The position numbers were made by a program, and so were the translations under genes. A stretch of DNA of 64,000 nucleotides from Comamonas thiooxydans (GTDB lineage: Bacteria; Pseudomonadota; Gammaproteobacteria; Burkholderiales; Burkholderiaceae_C): assembly GCF_002157685.2 (NCBI RefSeq), contig NZ_AP026738.1:2914001-2978000 (forward strand), in the 5' to 3' direction. Below are positions 53,972 to 63,713 of the stretch, one piece after another (the first letter of the stretch is position 1; each line of letters starts with the position of its first letter). The notes under the pieces were generated by a model. That model did no database searches and had not been told where the DNA came from. It saw nothing but the letters and a program-made list of their open reading frames with translations.

Positions 53972-56941
53972 ATGCCTCGTCGTTCCATACTGTCCGCCGC
54001 CGAGCGCGAAAGCCTGTTGGCGTTGCCGGACACCAAGGACGACCTAATTCGACATTACACGTTCAGCGATACCGATCTCTCCATCATCCGCCAGCGGCGC
54101 GGGCCTGCGAATCGCTTGGGCTTTGCCGTGCAGCTCTGCTACCTGCGCTTTCCCGGAATCTTCCTTGGTGTCGATCAGGCGCCGTCTTTGCCCCTACTGA
54201 AACTGGTCGCCGACCAGCTCAAGGTCGGCGTCGAAAGCTGGGACGACTACGGACAGCGGGAGCAGACCCGGCGCGAGCACCTGGTCGAGCTGCAAACGGT
54301 GTTTGGCTTCCAGCCGTTCACCATGAGCCACTACCGGCAGGCCGTGCACACGCTGACCGACCTGGCCATGCAAACCGACAAAGGCATCGTGCTGGCTAGC
54401 ACCTTGGTTGAGCATCTGCGGCGACAGTCGATCATCCTGCCCGCGCTCAACGCCATCGAGCGCGCTAGCGCCGAGGCCATCACTCGCGCCAACCGGCGCA
54501 TCTATGATGCCTTGGCCGAACCACTGTCGGACACGCATCGCCGCCGCCTCGACGATCTGCTCAGGCGCCGGGACAACGGCAAAACGACCTGGCTGGCCTG
54601 GCTGCGCCAGTCGCCGGTTAAACCGAACTCGCGGCACATGCTGGAACACATCGAACGCCTCAAGGCGTGGCAGGCGCTCGATCTGCCTTCCGGTATCGAG
54701 CGGTCGGTGCACCAGAACCGCCTGCTCAAGATCGCCCGTGAGGGTGGCCAGATGACGCCCGCCGACTTAGCCAAGTTCGAGCCGCAACGGCGCTGCGCCA
54801 CCCTCGTGGCGCTGGCCATCGAGGGCATGGCCACGGTCACCGACGAAATCATCGACTTGCACGACCGCATCCTGGGCAAGCTGTTCAACGCCGCCAAGAA
54901 CAAGCATCAGCAGCAGTTTCAGGCATCCGGCAAGGCGATCAACGCCAAGGTGCGGCTGTTCGGGCGCATCGGCCAGGCGCTGATCGAGGCCAAGCAAGCT
55001 GGCCGCGATCCGTTCGCCGCCATCGAGGCCGTCATGTCCTGGGATGCCTTCGCCGAAAGCGTCACCGAGGCGCAGAAGCTCGCTCAGCCCGATGACTTCG
55101 ATTTCCTGCACCGCATCGGCGAAAGTTACGCCACCTTGCGCCGCTACGCGCCGGAATTCCTTGCCGTGCTCAAGCTGCGGGCCGCACCCGCCGCCAAGAA
55201 CGTGCTCGATGCCATCGAGGTACTGCGTGGCATGAACACCGACAACGCCCGCAAAGTGCCTGCCGATGCCCCGACCGACTTCATCAAGCCGCGCTGGCAG
55301 AAGCTGGTGATGACTGACGCGGGTATCGACCGGCGCTACTACGAGCTGTGCGCGCTGTCCGAGCTGAAGAACTCGCTGCGCTCGGGCGACATCTGGGTGC
55401 AGGGATCGCGCCAGTTCAAGGACTTCGAGGACTACCTGGTGCCGCCCGCGAAGTTCGCCAGCCTCAAGCAGTCCAGCGCATTGCCGCTGGCCGTGGCCAC
55501 TGACGGCGACCAGTACCTGCACGACCGCCTGACGCTGCTTGAAGCGCAGCTTGCCACGGTCAACCGCATGGCAGCGGCCAACGACCTGCCGAATGCGATC
55601 ATCACCGAGTCGGGCCTGAAGATCACGCCGCTGGATGCGGCGGTACCCGACACCGCGCAGGCGCTGATCGACCAGACAGCCATGATCCTGCCACACGTCA
55701 AGATCACCGAACTGCTGCTCGAAGTCGATGAGTGGACGGGCTTCACCCGCCACTTCACGCACCTGAAATCGGGCGATCTGGCCAAGGACAAAAATCTGCT
55801 GTTGACCACCATCCTGGCCGACGCGATCAACCTGGGCCTGACCAAGATGGCCGAGTCCTGCCCCGGCACGACCTACGCCAAGCTCGCCTGGCTACAAGCC
55901 TGGCATACCCGCGACGAAACCTATTCGACAGCGCTGGCCGAGTTGGTGAACGCCCAATTCCGGCATCCCTTCGCCGAACACTGGGGCGACGGCACCACGT
56001 CATCGTCGGACGGCCAGAACTTCCGAACCGGGAGCAAGGCCGAGAGTACCGGTCACATCAACCCGAAATATGGCAGCAGCCCTGGGCGAACCTTCTACAC
56101 CCATATATCCGACCAGTACGCGCCGTTCCACACCAAGGTGGTCAATGTCGGCGTGCGCGACTCGACCTATGTACTTGACGGCCTGCTGTACCACGAGTCC
56201 GACCTGCGCATCGAGGAACACTACACCGACACGGCAGGCTTCACCGATCACGTCTTTGCCCTGATGCATCTCCTGGGCTTCCGCTTTGCGCCGCGCATCC
56301 GTGACCTGGGCGACACCAAGCTGTTCATCCCCAAGGGGGATACCGCCTATGACGCGCTCAAACCGATGATTAGCAGCGACAGGCTGAACATCAAGGCTAT
56401 TCGTGCCCACTGGGATGAAATTCTGCGGCTGGCGACCTCGATCAAGCAGGGCACGGTGACAGCCTCGCTGATGCTTCGGAAACTCGGCAGCTATCCGCGC
56501 CAGAACGGCTTAGCCATCGCCCTGCGCGAGCTGGGGCGCATCGAACGCACGCTGTTCATCCTGGACTGGTTGCAAAGCGTGGAGCTGCGCCGCCGCGTCC
56601 ACGCTGGACTGAACAAGGGCGAAGCGCGCAACGCGCTGGCCCGCGCCGTATTCTTCAACCGTCTGGGCGAAATCCGCGACCGCAGCTTCGAGCAGCAGCG
56701 CTACCGGGCCAGCGGCCTCAACCTGGTGACGGCGGCCGTCGTGTTGTGGAACACGGTCTATCTGGAGCGCGCAGCACATGCGTTGCGTGGCAACGGGCAT
56801 GCTGTCGATGACGCGCTATTGCAATACCTGTCGCCGCTCGGCTGGGAACACATCAACCTGACCGGCGATTACCTCTGGCGCAGCAGCGCCAAGATCGGCG
56901 CGGGCAAGTTCAGGCCGCTACGACCGTTGCAACCGGCTTAG
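53972..56941 (+). CDS. tnpA: TnpA transposase of the Tn3 family (Tn21 subgroup)
   Basis: A 989-residue transposase, the full length for the Tn21 group (988). The N-terminal DNA-binding region ([30 protein letters not shown]) and the C-terminal catalytic domain are intact, including [14 protein letters not shown] near residue 680 and [26 protein letters not shown]. The stop lies inside the right terminal repeat, as usual. With both repeats and tnpR present the element looks able to move. Confidence 0.96.
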   Translation: MPRRSILSAAERESLLALPDTKDDLIRHYTFSDTDLSIIRQRRGPANRLGFAVQLCYLRFPGIFLGVDQAPSLPLLKLVADQLKVGVESWDDYGQREQTRREHLVELQTVFGFQPFTMSHYRQAVHTLTDLAMQTDKGIVLASTLVEHLRRQSIILPALNAIERASAEAITRANRRIYDALAEPLSDTHRRRLDDLLRRRDNGKTTWLAWLRQSPVKPNSRHMLEHIERLKAWQALDLPSGIERSVHQNRLLKIAREGGQMTPADLAKFEPQRRCATLVALAIEGMATVTDEIIDLHDRILGKLFNAAKNKHQQQFQASGKAINAKVRLFGRIGQALIEAKQAGRDPFAAIEAVMSWDAFAESVTEAQKLAQPDDFDFLHRIGESYATLRRYAPEFLAVLKLRAAPAAKNVLDAIEVLRGMNTDNARKVPADAPTDFIKPRWQKLVMTDAGIDRRYYELCALSELKNSLRSGDIWVQGSRQFKDFEDYLVPPAKFASLKQSSALPLAVATDGDQYLHDRLTLLEAQLATVNRMAAANDLPNAIITESGLKITPLDAAVPDTAQALIDQTAMILPHVKITELLLEVDEWTGFTRHFTHLKSGDLAKDKNLLLTTILADAINLGLTKMAESCPGTTYAKLAWLQAWHTRDETYSTALAELVNAQFRHPFAEHWGDGTTSSSDGQNFRTGSKAESTGHINPKYGSSPGRTFYTHISDQYAPFHTKVVNVGVRDSTYVLDGLLYHESDLRIEEHYTDTAGFTDHVFALMHLLGFRFAPRIRDLGDTKLFIPKGDTAYDALKPMISSDRLNIKAIRAHWDEILRLATSIKQGTVTASLMLRKLGSYPRQNGLAIALRELGRIERTLFILDWLQSVELRRRVHAGLNKGEARNALARAVFFNRLGEIRDRSFEQQRYRASGLNLVTAAVVLWNTVYLERAAHALRGNGHAVDDALLQYLSPLGWEHINLTGDYLWRSSAKIGAGKFRPLRPLQPA

Positions 56942-56974
56942 CGTGCTTTATTTTCCGTTTTCTGAGGCGACCCC
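56937..56974 (-). repeat. Right 38-bp terminal inverted repeat of the transposon
   Basis: Begins CTTAGCGTGC and ends GAGGCGACCCC. It contains the last codons of tnpA. Confidence 0.93.
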
Positions 56975-57042
56975 AAGCAATGAAAGCCTCCGCCGTACTA
57001 AGTCCCAAAGTGCCGCCGATGCTCAGTGAAATAGCCAAAAGG

Positions 57043-57062
57043 CATAGCTGATATAGCCGCTA
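57043..57062. promoter_or_regulatory. LysR-type operator before the hydrolase operon
   Basis: CATAGCTGATATAGCCGCTA is repeated with 18 of 20 bases at 62776-62795, next to the LysR gene. It ends 41 bp before the hydrolase start codon. The shared sequence suggests one regulator for both promoters. Confidence 0.65.
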
Positions 57063-57102
57063 GAGGCTTTTTGCAGTGCCAGTGGCGTAAGAGACTGGTT
57101 CT

Positions 57103-57936
57103 ATGACTAACACAACTAAAGAGACATCACGCCGACTTGTTCGGTACCTCCCACCAAAGAGCAATACGGAAGTTCATATCGAATATGCCGATCAAGGCAC
57201 TGGTCGAATCATTTGCATTCTTCCTTCCTTGGCTCGATCAGGTCGCGATTACGACGTCGTGGCGGACTACCTGCAGCAAGACGGCTTCCGCGTAATTCGC
57301 CCAGAGCCGCGCGGTATCGGGCACAGCCATGGTCCCATGCAGGGCCTCAGCTTGCATGACTTTGCCGCCGATGTGGCCGCTGTCTTAGATCAGGAACGCA
57401 CCGGCCCTATCCTCATAGTGGGTCATGCCTGGGGCAGCCAACCCGCTCGCATGCTGGCCGCTGATCGACCCGACTTGGTATGCGGCGTCATCATGGCTGC
57501 TGCATCTGCGGGCAAGCTTCCGCCTGAGTCGAGCGAAATGCCATACAGCCGTCTGCGCGACGCCATAGATGGAGCAAGTGACTTTAGCCTGTCAGAGGAA
57601 CAGCGGCTGGACTGCCTGCGCCGAGCCTTCTTTGCCCCTGGTCACGATCCACGCGTCTGGCTAGACGGCTGGAACACTGAGACTCACGAGGCTCAAAGCC
57701 ATGCTCGACGCAGCACCCCTGTCGATGACTATTTCTCTGCTGGTACCCATGTGCCCATCCTGGATCTACAGGCCGAGCACGATGCGGTAGTGATTCCGAA
57801 GGTAATGAAACTCTACCTTGGCGAGCGTGTCACTGAGCAGGTGATTAGTGACGCCGGTCACGCAATGGCACCAGAGCAGCCACGTGCCATGGCCGATGCC
57901 ATCGCTGCTTTTGCTCATCGCATCTATCAGAAGTAA
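57103..57936 (+). CDS. Alpha/beta-hydrolase-fold protein lacking the usual nucleophile
   Basis: A 277-residue alpha/beta hydrolase. The acid (AEHDAVV) and the His (DAGHAMAPEQP) of the triad are visible, but the nucleophile elbow reads GHAWGSQ, so the residue at the Ser/Asp/Cys position is Ala109. The oxyanion-side segment LPSLARSGRDYD and a RGIGHSHGP turn are normal. This implies altered chemistry or a non-catalytic role. It is the first gene after the transposon and probably leads an operon with the Bug receptors under LysR control. Confidence 0.85.
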   Translation: MTNTTKETSRRLVRYLPPKSNTEVHIEYADQGTGRIICILPSLARSGRDYDVVADYLQQDGFRVIRPEPRGIGHSHGPMQGLSLHDFAADVAAVLDQERTGPILIVGHAWGSQPARMLAADRPDLVCGVIMAAASAGKLPPESSEMPYSRLRDAIDGASDFSLSEEQRLDCLRRAFFAPGHDPRVWLDGWNTETHEAQSHARRSTPVDDYFSAGTHVPILDLQAEHDAVVIPKVMKLYLGERVTEQVISDAGHAMAPEQPRAMADAIAAFAHRIYQK

Positions 57937-58185
57937 GCGAGCCCTGCCACAGCGCTCGCCCAGACCGACAGCAATCCGCTTCTTTGCGTTGTTTCTATTT
58001 CGATAGCGCGCCTACCAAAAGGGAGCGTAAACACCGCGTGCCCACTGAAACCGAGCATGGTATGGGCGCATGGCCTGCCACGCCTTGTAGGAATCAGCAC
58101 AGTTCGACCTCCCTGCAGCAAGACAAGACCACGCAAGAGTCAGCTGCAGGGGTTTTGATAGACATAAAAATTACCGGAGACATCA
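57937..58185. other. Intergenic stretch between the hydrolase and Bug genes
   Basis: About 250 bp without a recognisable gene or clear hairpin. It may hold a separate promoter for the receptor genes. Confidence 0.35.
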
Positions 58186-59175
58186 ATGAAACATTCCTTC
58201 CAACGCACTATTAGAACGTCCCTCAAGGCGGCCACTATGTTTGCGGCCACCCTGGCCATTGGTCTCAACGCGGCCCAGGCAGCGTTCCCTGACAAACCAG
58301 TTAAGTTAGTGGTTCCATTCGCACCCGGAGGTGGGGCAGATCTGATCGCGCGAACGCTCGCAGTCGGAATGTCACAAGAACTCGGGCAATCGGTCATCGT
58401 TGAAAACAAACCTGGAGCAGGCACCATCATCGGCTCGGAAATGGTTGCCAAGAGTGCTCCGGACGGCTACACGCTACTCGTGTCCTCTATAGCGCACTCG
58501 GTCAACCCGAGTCTTATGGAAAAGCTTCCTTACGCTACAGAAAAAGCTTTCACGCCGGTGTCCATGGTGGTGCGCTCCCCAAATGTACTGGTCGTGCGCG
58601 CAAGTAGCCCGTACAAGACAGTCAAGGAGATCATTGCGGCAGCCAAAGCAAAGCCCAACCAGCTGACATACGCATCGCCTGGTAACGGGACTTCGTCTCA
58701 CCTCGCTGCAGCTCTTTTTGCGGATCTGGCTAAGCTACAGATTCAGCACATCACCTACAAAGGATCCTCCCCTGCCCTCACTGATTTGCTGGGCGGGCAG
58801 ACCGACATCCTGTTCGGCACATCGGGTTCTGTTGGTCCATTCATTGACAGCGGAAAACTAAGAGCGCTAGCGGTGACTTCGGCGACTCGCTCGAGCGCCT
58901 ACCCGAATGTACCCACCATGGCTGAAGCCGGTGTCGCAGGATATGTATCGGAGGGTTGGTACGGCCTGCATGCTCCCGCCGGCACGCCTGCCGCCATCAT
59001 TGAACAACTCAATGCCGCGACCCGTAAAGCGGCTCAGAGCGACTTCTTTAAATCGAAGTTGGTTCATGAAGGCATGGTGGCCCAAACGGGCACTCCAACC
59101 GAATACGAAGCATTTGTTCGAACTGAGATTGCCCGTTGGTCCAAGCTTGTCAAGGCAGACGTGATCACGAAATAA
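58186..59175 (+). CDS. Bug/TctC solute-binding protein 1
   Basis: A 329-residue periplasmic receptor of the Bug (TctC) family: signal peptide (AATLAIGLNAAQA), then KPVKLVVPFAPGGGADLIAR with the conserved ligand-binding loop, IVENKPGAGTIIG, ADGYT-like PDGYTLL and a second lobe (ITYKGSSPALTDLLGGQ). These proteins bind small carboxylates, either for a TctAB transporter or as sensors; no TctAB genes are seen here. It is one of four such genes in this cluster. Confidence 0.93.
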   Translation: MKHSFQRTIRTSLKAATMFAATLAIGLNAAQAAFPDKPVKLVVPFAPGGGADLIARTLAVGMSQELGQSVIVENKPGAGTIIGSEMVAKSAPDGYTLLVSSIAHSVNPSLMEKLPYATEKAFTPVSMVVRSPNVLVVRASSPYKTVKEIIAAAKAKPNQLTYASPGNGTSSHLAAALFADLAKLQIQHITYKGSSPALTDLLGGQTDILFGTSGSVGPFIDSGKLRALAVTSATRSSAYPNVPTMAEAGVAGYVSEGWYGLHAPAGTPAAIIEQLNAATRKAAQSDFFKSKLVHEGMVAQTGTPTEYEAFVRTEIARWSKLVKADVITK

Positions 59176-59197
59176 GAAGCCATAACGGGAGACAAGC

Positions 59198-60181
59198 ATG
59201 AACAAAGCAAATACCTCGCTCGCCCTGAGACTTGCTCTAACAAGCGCCTTGTTTGGAATTAGCGCGATAGCTAGTGCGCAAGACTATCCGAGCAAGACCA
59301 TCCGTATGGTGATTCCCTACACTCCAGGAGGATCCATCGATACCGTTGGCAGACTGGTAGCTGACCAGTTGCAGCGCCAACTCGGTCAGCCGATCGTCAT
59401 TGAAAACACACCAGGCGCTTCTGGCCTCCTTGGTTCCATGCATGTGAAGAACGCGAAGGCCGATGGCTACACTTTGCTGTTCAACGCCTCCAGCCAGGCA
59501 TACCTGCCGCTCGTAGTTGCCAAGAAGACCTACGACCCGCAGCGAGACTTCACTCCTGTGGCGCAGATAGGGTACGTGCCGCTAATCGTTGCCGTAAACA
59601 ACGGGGTTCAAGCCAAAACGATCGAAGAATTCATCAAATTGGCCAAAGCCAACCCTGGGAAATTCACTTGGGCAACTTCAGGCTTAGGTACGACCAGTCA
59701 CTTGAGTGAAGAAATGCTCAACCGAGCACTTGGTCTGCAAATGGAGATCGTTCCTTACAAGGGCGCTGTGCCTCAATTGACTGACGTGGTTGGTGGCCAT
59801 GTCTCCGCCGCGATCTCGCCTATGCCCGGGGTCACACCCTTTGTTCAGGCTGGCCGCCTGCGGCCGCTGGCGGTGACTAGCAAAACGCGAGCTCCATCAC
59901 TGCCAGACGTTCCGGCGCTAGCTGAAAGCACTGTCCCGGGATTCGAGTTGTTGTCTTGGTATGGCGTATGGGGCCCAGCCAACATGCCAGTCGAAGTTAC
60001 CAACAGACTGAATGCAGAGATCGCCAAGGCCGTCGAAGCACCGTCCTTAAAGACCAAATTTGCCGAGCTGTCATTTGTGCCTACAAAGTCCAGCCCCTCG
60101 CAATTTCGGCAGCTGATCGCAGAAGACTTGCTGAAAATCGGCAAAGCGGTCAAGGAAGCTGAGATTCGAATTGACTTCTAA
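59198..60181 (+). CDS. Bug/TctC solute-binding protein 2
   Basis: A 327-residue Bug-family receptor with signal peptide (FGISAIASAQDYPSK), TIRMVIPYTPGGSIDTVGR, IVIENTPGASGLLGS and YKGAVPQLTDVVGGH. GGGAGA lies just before the ATG, 22 bp after the previous gene. The binding loop (GGSID instead of GGGAD) differs from copy 1, so it may bind another ligand. Confidence 0.93.
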   Translation: MNKANTSLALRLALTSALFGISAIASAQDYPSKTIRMVIPYTPGGSIDTVGRLVADQLQRQLGQPIVIENTPGASGLLGSMHVKNAKADGYTLLFNASSQAYLPLVVAKKTYDPQRDFTPVAQIGYVPLIVAVNNGVQAKTIEEFIKLAKANPGKFTWATSGLGTTSHLSEEMLNRALGLQMEIVPYKGAVPQLTDVVGGHVSAAISPMPGVTPFVQAGRLRPLAVTSKTRAPSLPDVPALAESTVPGFELLSWYGVWGPANMPVEVTNRLNAEIAKAVEAPSLKTKFAELSFVPTKSSPSQFRQLIAEDLLKIGKAVKEAEIRIDF

Positions 60182-60202
60182 CTAGCAGCCAGGAACTCAT
60201 AA

Positions 60203-61195
60203 ATGTCGCACTCTGTTTTCACACGTCGCCAGGTTCTGCGGACCGGTACAGCTCTTGCCTCGGCTTCGTCACTTATAAGCTTGGAAGCCTGGTCTGCCGA
60301 CAACTTCCCGACACGCACCATACGTGTGATCGTGCCGTTCGCCCCGGGCGGGGGCACCGATGTCATCGGGCGGGCTTTGCTGGAAGGAATGCAGCGGGAA
60401 CTTGGAAAAGCCTTGATCATTGACAACAAGCCCGGTGGCGGCACCATCATAGGCACAGACATCGTGGCCAAATCGCCTGCCGACGGCTACACGTTGCTTC
60501 TTACGACCTCAGCTATTGCGATCAACGACTCTCTGGTCAAGAAGCTCCCCTACAAGACGCAAAAGGACTTCACTGAAGTGGCACGGGTCTGCAGCGGGCC
60601 TAACGTCCTGGTCACCCCCCCCAACAGCCGCTTCAAAAGCGTCGCTGACGTCATTGCTGCCGCGAAAGCAGCCCCCGGAAGGCTGACGTATGCATCGTCG
60701 GGCAACGGATCTGCCGTCCACTTGGCTGGCGAACTGTTCAAGACCATGGCTGACGTGGATATCACGCATGTGCCTTACCGAGGAGCTGGCCCTGCTTACA
60801 CCGACCTGATTGGCGGTCAAGTCGACCTTTTGTTCGGTACGGCGGGTGGAGTGGCAAAAATGGTTGCTAGCGGCACAATGCGACCGCTCGGCATAACCTC
60901 TCCAAAACGCAGCGAAGCCTACAAAGGGGTTCCAGCAATTGCAGAGACCCTGCCAGGGTATGAGGCCGATGTCTGGTACGCAGCGTTTGCACCTGCGGGA
61001 ACGCCAGCACCAGTCATTTCGAAGATTAATGCAGCTCTACGCAAAGTTGCAGAAACAAGCGCTTATCGCGAGCGCCTTGCTCGCGAAGGGTTGACGGTAG
61101 CGGTAAATACGCCGGAGCAAATGACCCAGTTCATGCGCGCCGAGGAGGCACGCTGGCGTAAGGTGGTGATCGCTGGCAAAGTCACTATCGACTGA
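60203..61195 (+). CDS. Bug/TctC solute-binding protein 3
   Basis: A 330-residue Bug-family receptor. The N-terminus has a Tat-like pattern (TRRQVLRTGTALAS), then TIRVIVPFAPGGGTDVIGR, IIDNKPGGGTIIG, PADGYTLL and YRGAGPAYTDLIGGQ. It starts 21 bp after copy 2. The twin-arginine motif, if used, means export in a folded state, unlike the other copies. Confidence 0.92.
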   Translation: MSHSVFTRRQVLRTGTALASASSLISLEAWSADNFPTRTIRVIVPFAPGGGTDVIGRALLEGMQRELGKALIIDNKPGGGTIIGTDIVAKSPADGYTLLLTTSAIAINDSLVKKLPYKTQKDFTEVARVCSGPNVLVTPPNSRFKSVADVIAAAKAAPGRLTYASSGNGSAVHLAGELFKTMADVDITHVPYRGAGPAYTDLIGGQVDLLFGTAGGVAKMVASGTMRPLGITSPKRSEAYKGVPAIAETLPGYEADVWYAAFAPAGTPAPVISKINAALRKVAETSAYRERLAREGLTVAVNTPEQMTQFMRAEEARWRKVVIAGKVTID

Positions 61196-61238
61196 AGCCT
61201 CAATCCTTCATCGCTCCGTAAGTCCCCTCCGTGAACAT

Positions 61239-61844
61239 ATGTCCAGTGAATTCCTCCCCACAGACATGATTTTGCTGCGCATGAAGGGCGCGCAGCAATC
61301 CATGATTTCCGGCCTCGAACTGCACGTGATGGCCAATCCCCTCAATGCAGAGTTGCGGGGCTCAATCGTGCGCAAGGCCTGGGTAGAGCATTCCCAAACT
61401 GCTTATGTTTATCTTGCTCTGCCCCACCGTTTGTCTCTCGCGAAGCAAACATTGGATACTCTGACATGCCCATCCATGCCCGGCATAAGCCTATCTGCCA
61501 GTCGCATGACTTTGATGGATAGCTTGACCGGAGCTAGCTTGGTAAGACAGGCGTCGTTTCACTACGTTGTGGAAACGACGCCTGAAACGGGCTGGGAGTT
61601 GGAGCTTCAGAGATGGTATGTAATGGAACATCTCCCGGGTCTTTCTCGGACTCCTGGATGCGTGCAGGCACAGAGATTCTGGAACCATGACGAAGGACCC
61701 CGGTCTTTCGCATGCTACGACCTAGTCGACGAACAAGCTCTGGCTTCACCCGAATGGCTAGCGGTCCGCCAAACTTCCTGGAGTGATCGCGTGCGCCCTC
61801 ATTTCACCAACACCATTCGGACCATGTTCACCATTCAGTTGTGA
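61239..61844 (+). CDS. Small dimeric alpha-beta-barrel-like protein of unknown function
   Basis: A 201-residue cytoplasmic protein without signal or membrane segments. The second half has the pattern QRWYVMEHLPGLSRTPGC...ARY-type sequence RFWNHDEGPRSFACYDL and ends RPHFTNTIRTMF. This resembles DUF4286/EthD-like ferredoxin-fold proteins found beside catabolic enzymes. The first half may be a degenerate copy of the same fold. It follows the third Bug gene by 43 bp. A role as a small degradative enzyme is only inferred from context. Confidence 0.6.
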   Translation: MSSEFLPTDMILLRMKGAQQSMISGLELHVMANPLNAELRGSIVRKAWVEHSQTAYVYLALPHRLSLAKQTLDTLTCPSMPGISLSASRMTLMDSLTGASLVRQASFHYVVETTPETGWELELQRWYVMEHLPGLSRTPGCVQAQRFWNHDEGPRSFACYDLVDEQALASPEWLAVRQTSWSDRVRPHFTNTIRTMFTIQL

Positions 61845-61865
61845 ATGTGAGCAAGCGCGTATGGC

Positions 61866-62765
61866 TCAAAGTGAGCGTGCCCCGTTACGGAAATCCAACT
61901 CTCGCAGCAGTTTGGCAGTCTCTGCGACCAGACGTGTTGCGGGCCGAGCACGCGGCATTGCGAGGACTAAGAGATTGTGAATGGCTGGCGGTCCAATCGG
62001 AGTTGCTTGGATCTCTGACCTTCTACTGCTCAAGCACAGGGCACTGTCTGGAAGAATAGAACAAGCTAGGCCGTCCTCCACCACCGCCAATGCGGTATGC
62101 ACTGCCCCAACCTCCGCAACGACGTTCAGCACGATGCGGTGGGGCAGAAGCACCGAATCCACCAGACTCCGGATCGGGTTGTGCGACCCTGGCAGCACCA
62201 ACGGGAAGTCGGCCAACACCTCAAGGCTAACTTGCCTCGGTAATCGGTAGCCTTTCGGCGCAACAAGCACCATCCGCTCGCGCATCAACGGTTCATACGA
62301 CAGCAGCGGCGTGGGTGCTGGATCAAATAGCAAACCCAGATCGATACGACCTGCTATTAAGCCTTCGCGCAGCGAAAGACTAAGCCCCTCGACTACGGAC
62401 AACAATGCATTCGGCAAACGACGCCGAAATTCCCGAATCAGGGGGACCCCCAAGCCCATGGCCACTCGATTAGGCAAGCCAACGACGATTCGTCCAACGG
62501 GTTCTGAATGCATCTCCTTAAGGTCCGACAGTGCTTGGCTGGCCGCATTGAGCATGACGCGCGCATGAGCGAGCAGCGCATGACCGGCAGCTGTCGCAGT
62601 GACCCCCCTCCCGGTGCGTTCCAACAAACGTTGTCCAAGCTCCTCTTCCAGCAAGGCTATCTGCCGACTGACACTGGGTTGCGCAAGGTTGAGGGTCGCT
62701 GCGGCACGGCTGAAACTACCTTGCTCAGCAACAGCGACGAAGTATTCAAGCTGCCGCAGATCCAT
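61866..62765 (-). CDS. LysR-family transcription regulator
   Basis: A 299-residue LysR-type regulator: winged helix at the N-terminus (MDLRQLEYFVAVAEQGSFSRAAATLNLAQPSVSRQI, in two parts) and a periplasmic-binding-protein-like effector domain from residue ~90. It is convergent with the small unknown gene and divergent from the SDR gene. A 20-bp operator 11 bp before its start recurs before the hydrolase gene at 57103. It probably controls the whole cluster in response to a substrate of the pathway. Confidence 0.93.
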   Translation of the reverse strand: MDLRQLEYFVAVAEQGSFSRAAATLNLAQPSVSRQIALLEEELGQRLLERTGRGVTATAAGHALLAHARVMLNAASQALSDLKEMHSEPVGRIVVGLPNRVAMGLGVPLIREFRRRLPNALLSVVEGLSLSLREGLIAGRIDLGLLFDPAPTPLLSYEPLMRERMVLVAPKGYRLPRQVSLEVLADFPLVLPGSHNPIRSLVDSVLLPHRIVLNVVAEVGAVHTALAVVEDGLACSILPDSALCLSSRRSEIQATPIGPPAIHNLLVLAMPRARPATRLVAETAKLLRELDFRNGARSL

Positions 62766-62775
62766 AGGAAATAGA

Positions 62776-62795
62776 CATAGCTGATATAGGAGCTA
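62776..62795. promoter_or_regulatory. LysR-type operator between lysR and the SDR gene
   Basis: CATAGCTGATATAGGAGCTA includes the inverted repeat ATAGCT-N8-AGCTAT, a LysR-type dyad, 11 bp upstream of the LysR start. Its twin is at 57043. Confidence 0.68.
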
Positions 62796-62888
62796 TCGAG
62801 TTTAACTTACCCACTCGAAAGCGCAAACTGATTTCCATGCAGCATCCGCAACAACGGTTGCTCAGCTAATTCAATGACAGGAGCAAGC

Positions 62889-63686
62889 ATGAGAAGGTTC
62901 GAATCCAAAATCGCCATCGTAACGGGCGCCGGTTGCGTCGGAGCAGGCTGGGGCAACGGTCGTGCAATGGCCGTTCGCCTCGCCGAGGAAGGCGCCAAAG
63001 TACTGGCTGTCGATCGCGACCAGGATCGATTGAATGAAACGCTATCTCTAGCGGGCGATGCAGCCTCTTCCATCACGACCTGCATCTGTGATGTGACCAG
63101 TTCTGCAAGCGTACAAGCCATGGTCGAAGCATGTCTGTCGACTTATGGTGCCCCGGACATCTTGATCAACAACGTAGGCGGCTCCGCTGCAGGAGGGCCA
63201 GTGCAGTTGAGCGAGGAAGCCTGGGACAGTCAGATTGACATCAACCTCAAAAGCGTCTTCCTGACCTGCAAATATGTGCTGCCACACATGGTGGAGCACA
63301 AACGCGGCGCCATTGTCAATGTGGCGTCCACATCAGGCCTTCGCTGGACTGGCAGCGCTCAGGTTGCTTACGCCGCAAGCAAAGCCGGCGTGATCCATCT
63401 TTCTCGCGTAGTTGCCGTTCAGCATGCTCCGGATGGGATCCGCGTGAATACGGTAGTCCCAGGTCAGTTGCACACCCCTATGGTTGAGGTGCGCCTAGCC
63501 AAGCAGCGCACGGGAGGCGATGTGGAGTCTTTGCTGGCATCACGTGTCAAGCGTATTCCTCTTGGCTTCATGGGTGACGGTCGCGATACGGCAAGTGCTG
63601 CACTCTATCTCGCTAGTGACGAAGCACAGTTCATTACAGGAACGGAACTGGTCGTGGATGGTGGCATGACTGCTCGCTGCGACTGA
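62889..63686 (+). CDS. Short-chain dehydrogenase/reductase
   Basis: A 265-residue classical SDR from ATG 62889 (GGAG 6 bp before it; ATG 62874 is an alternative). The NAD(P) loop is an extended [15 protein letters not shown], followed by NNVGG, catalytic Ser in VASTSGL and YAASK with Tyr and Lys. D at AVDRD after strand 2 favours NAD(H). It ends with the usual GTELVVDGG. It likely oxidises a hydroxylated intermediate of the pathway served by the Bug receptors. Confidence 0.93.
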   Translation: MRRFESKIAIVTGAGCVGAGWGNGRAMAVRLAEEGAKVLAVDRDQDRLNETLSLAGDAASSITTCICDVTSSASVQAMVEACLSTYGAPDILINNVGGSAAGGPVQLSEEAWDSQIDINLKSVFLTCKYVLPHMVEHKRGAIVNVASTSGLRWTGSAQVAYAASKAGVIHLSRVVAVQHAPDGIRVNTVVPGQLHTPMVEVRLAKQRTGGDVESLLASRVKRIPLGFMGDGRDTASAALYLASDEAQFITGTELVVDGGMTARCD

Positions 63687-63713
63687 GCAATGCCAGTGCA
63701 AGGAGACATATTC

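Larger units (their letters stand above)
50212..56974 (+). mobile_element. Tn3-family transposon (Tn21 subgroup) with sulP-uspA-dksA passengers
   Basis: A 6.76-kb element bounded by 38-bp inverted repeats of the Tn21/Tn501 type (GGGGTCGCCTCAGAAAACGG... at each end). It contains tnpA, tnpR with its res region, and three passenger genes transcribed away from res. The 5-bp flanks are TGTAT on the left and AAGCA on the right, so no target duplication is visible. The interrupted MFS gene does not resume on the right. A deletion or recombination next to the element is therefore likely after insertion. Confidence 0.93.

Noticed and set aside
50207..56979. A simple recent transposon insertion with 5-bp duplication
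   Set aside because: The flanking 5-mers differ (TGTAT, AAGCA), and the interrupted gene does not resume.
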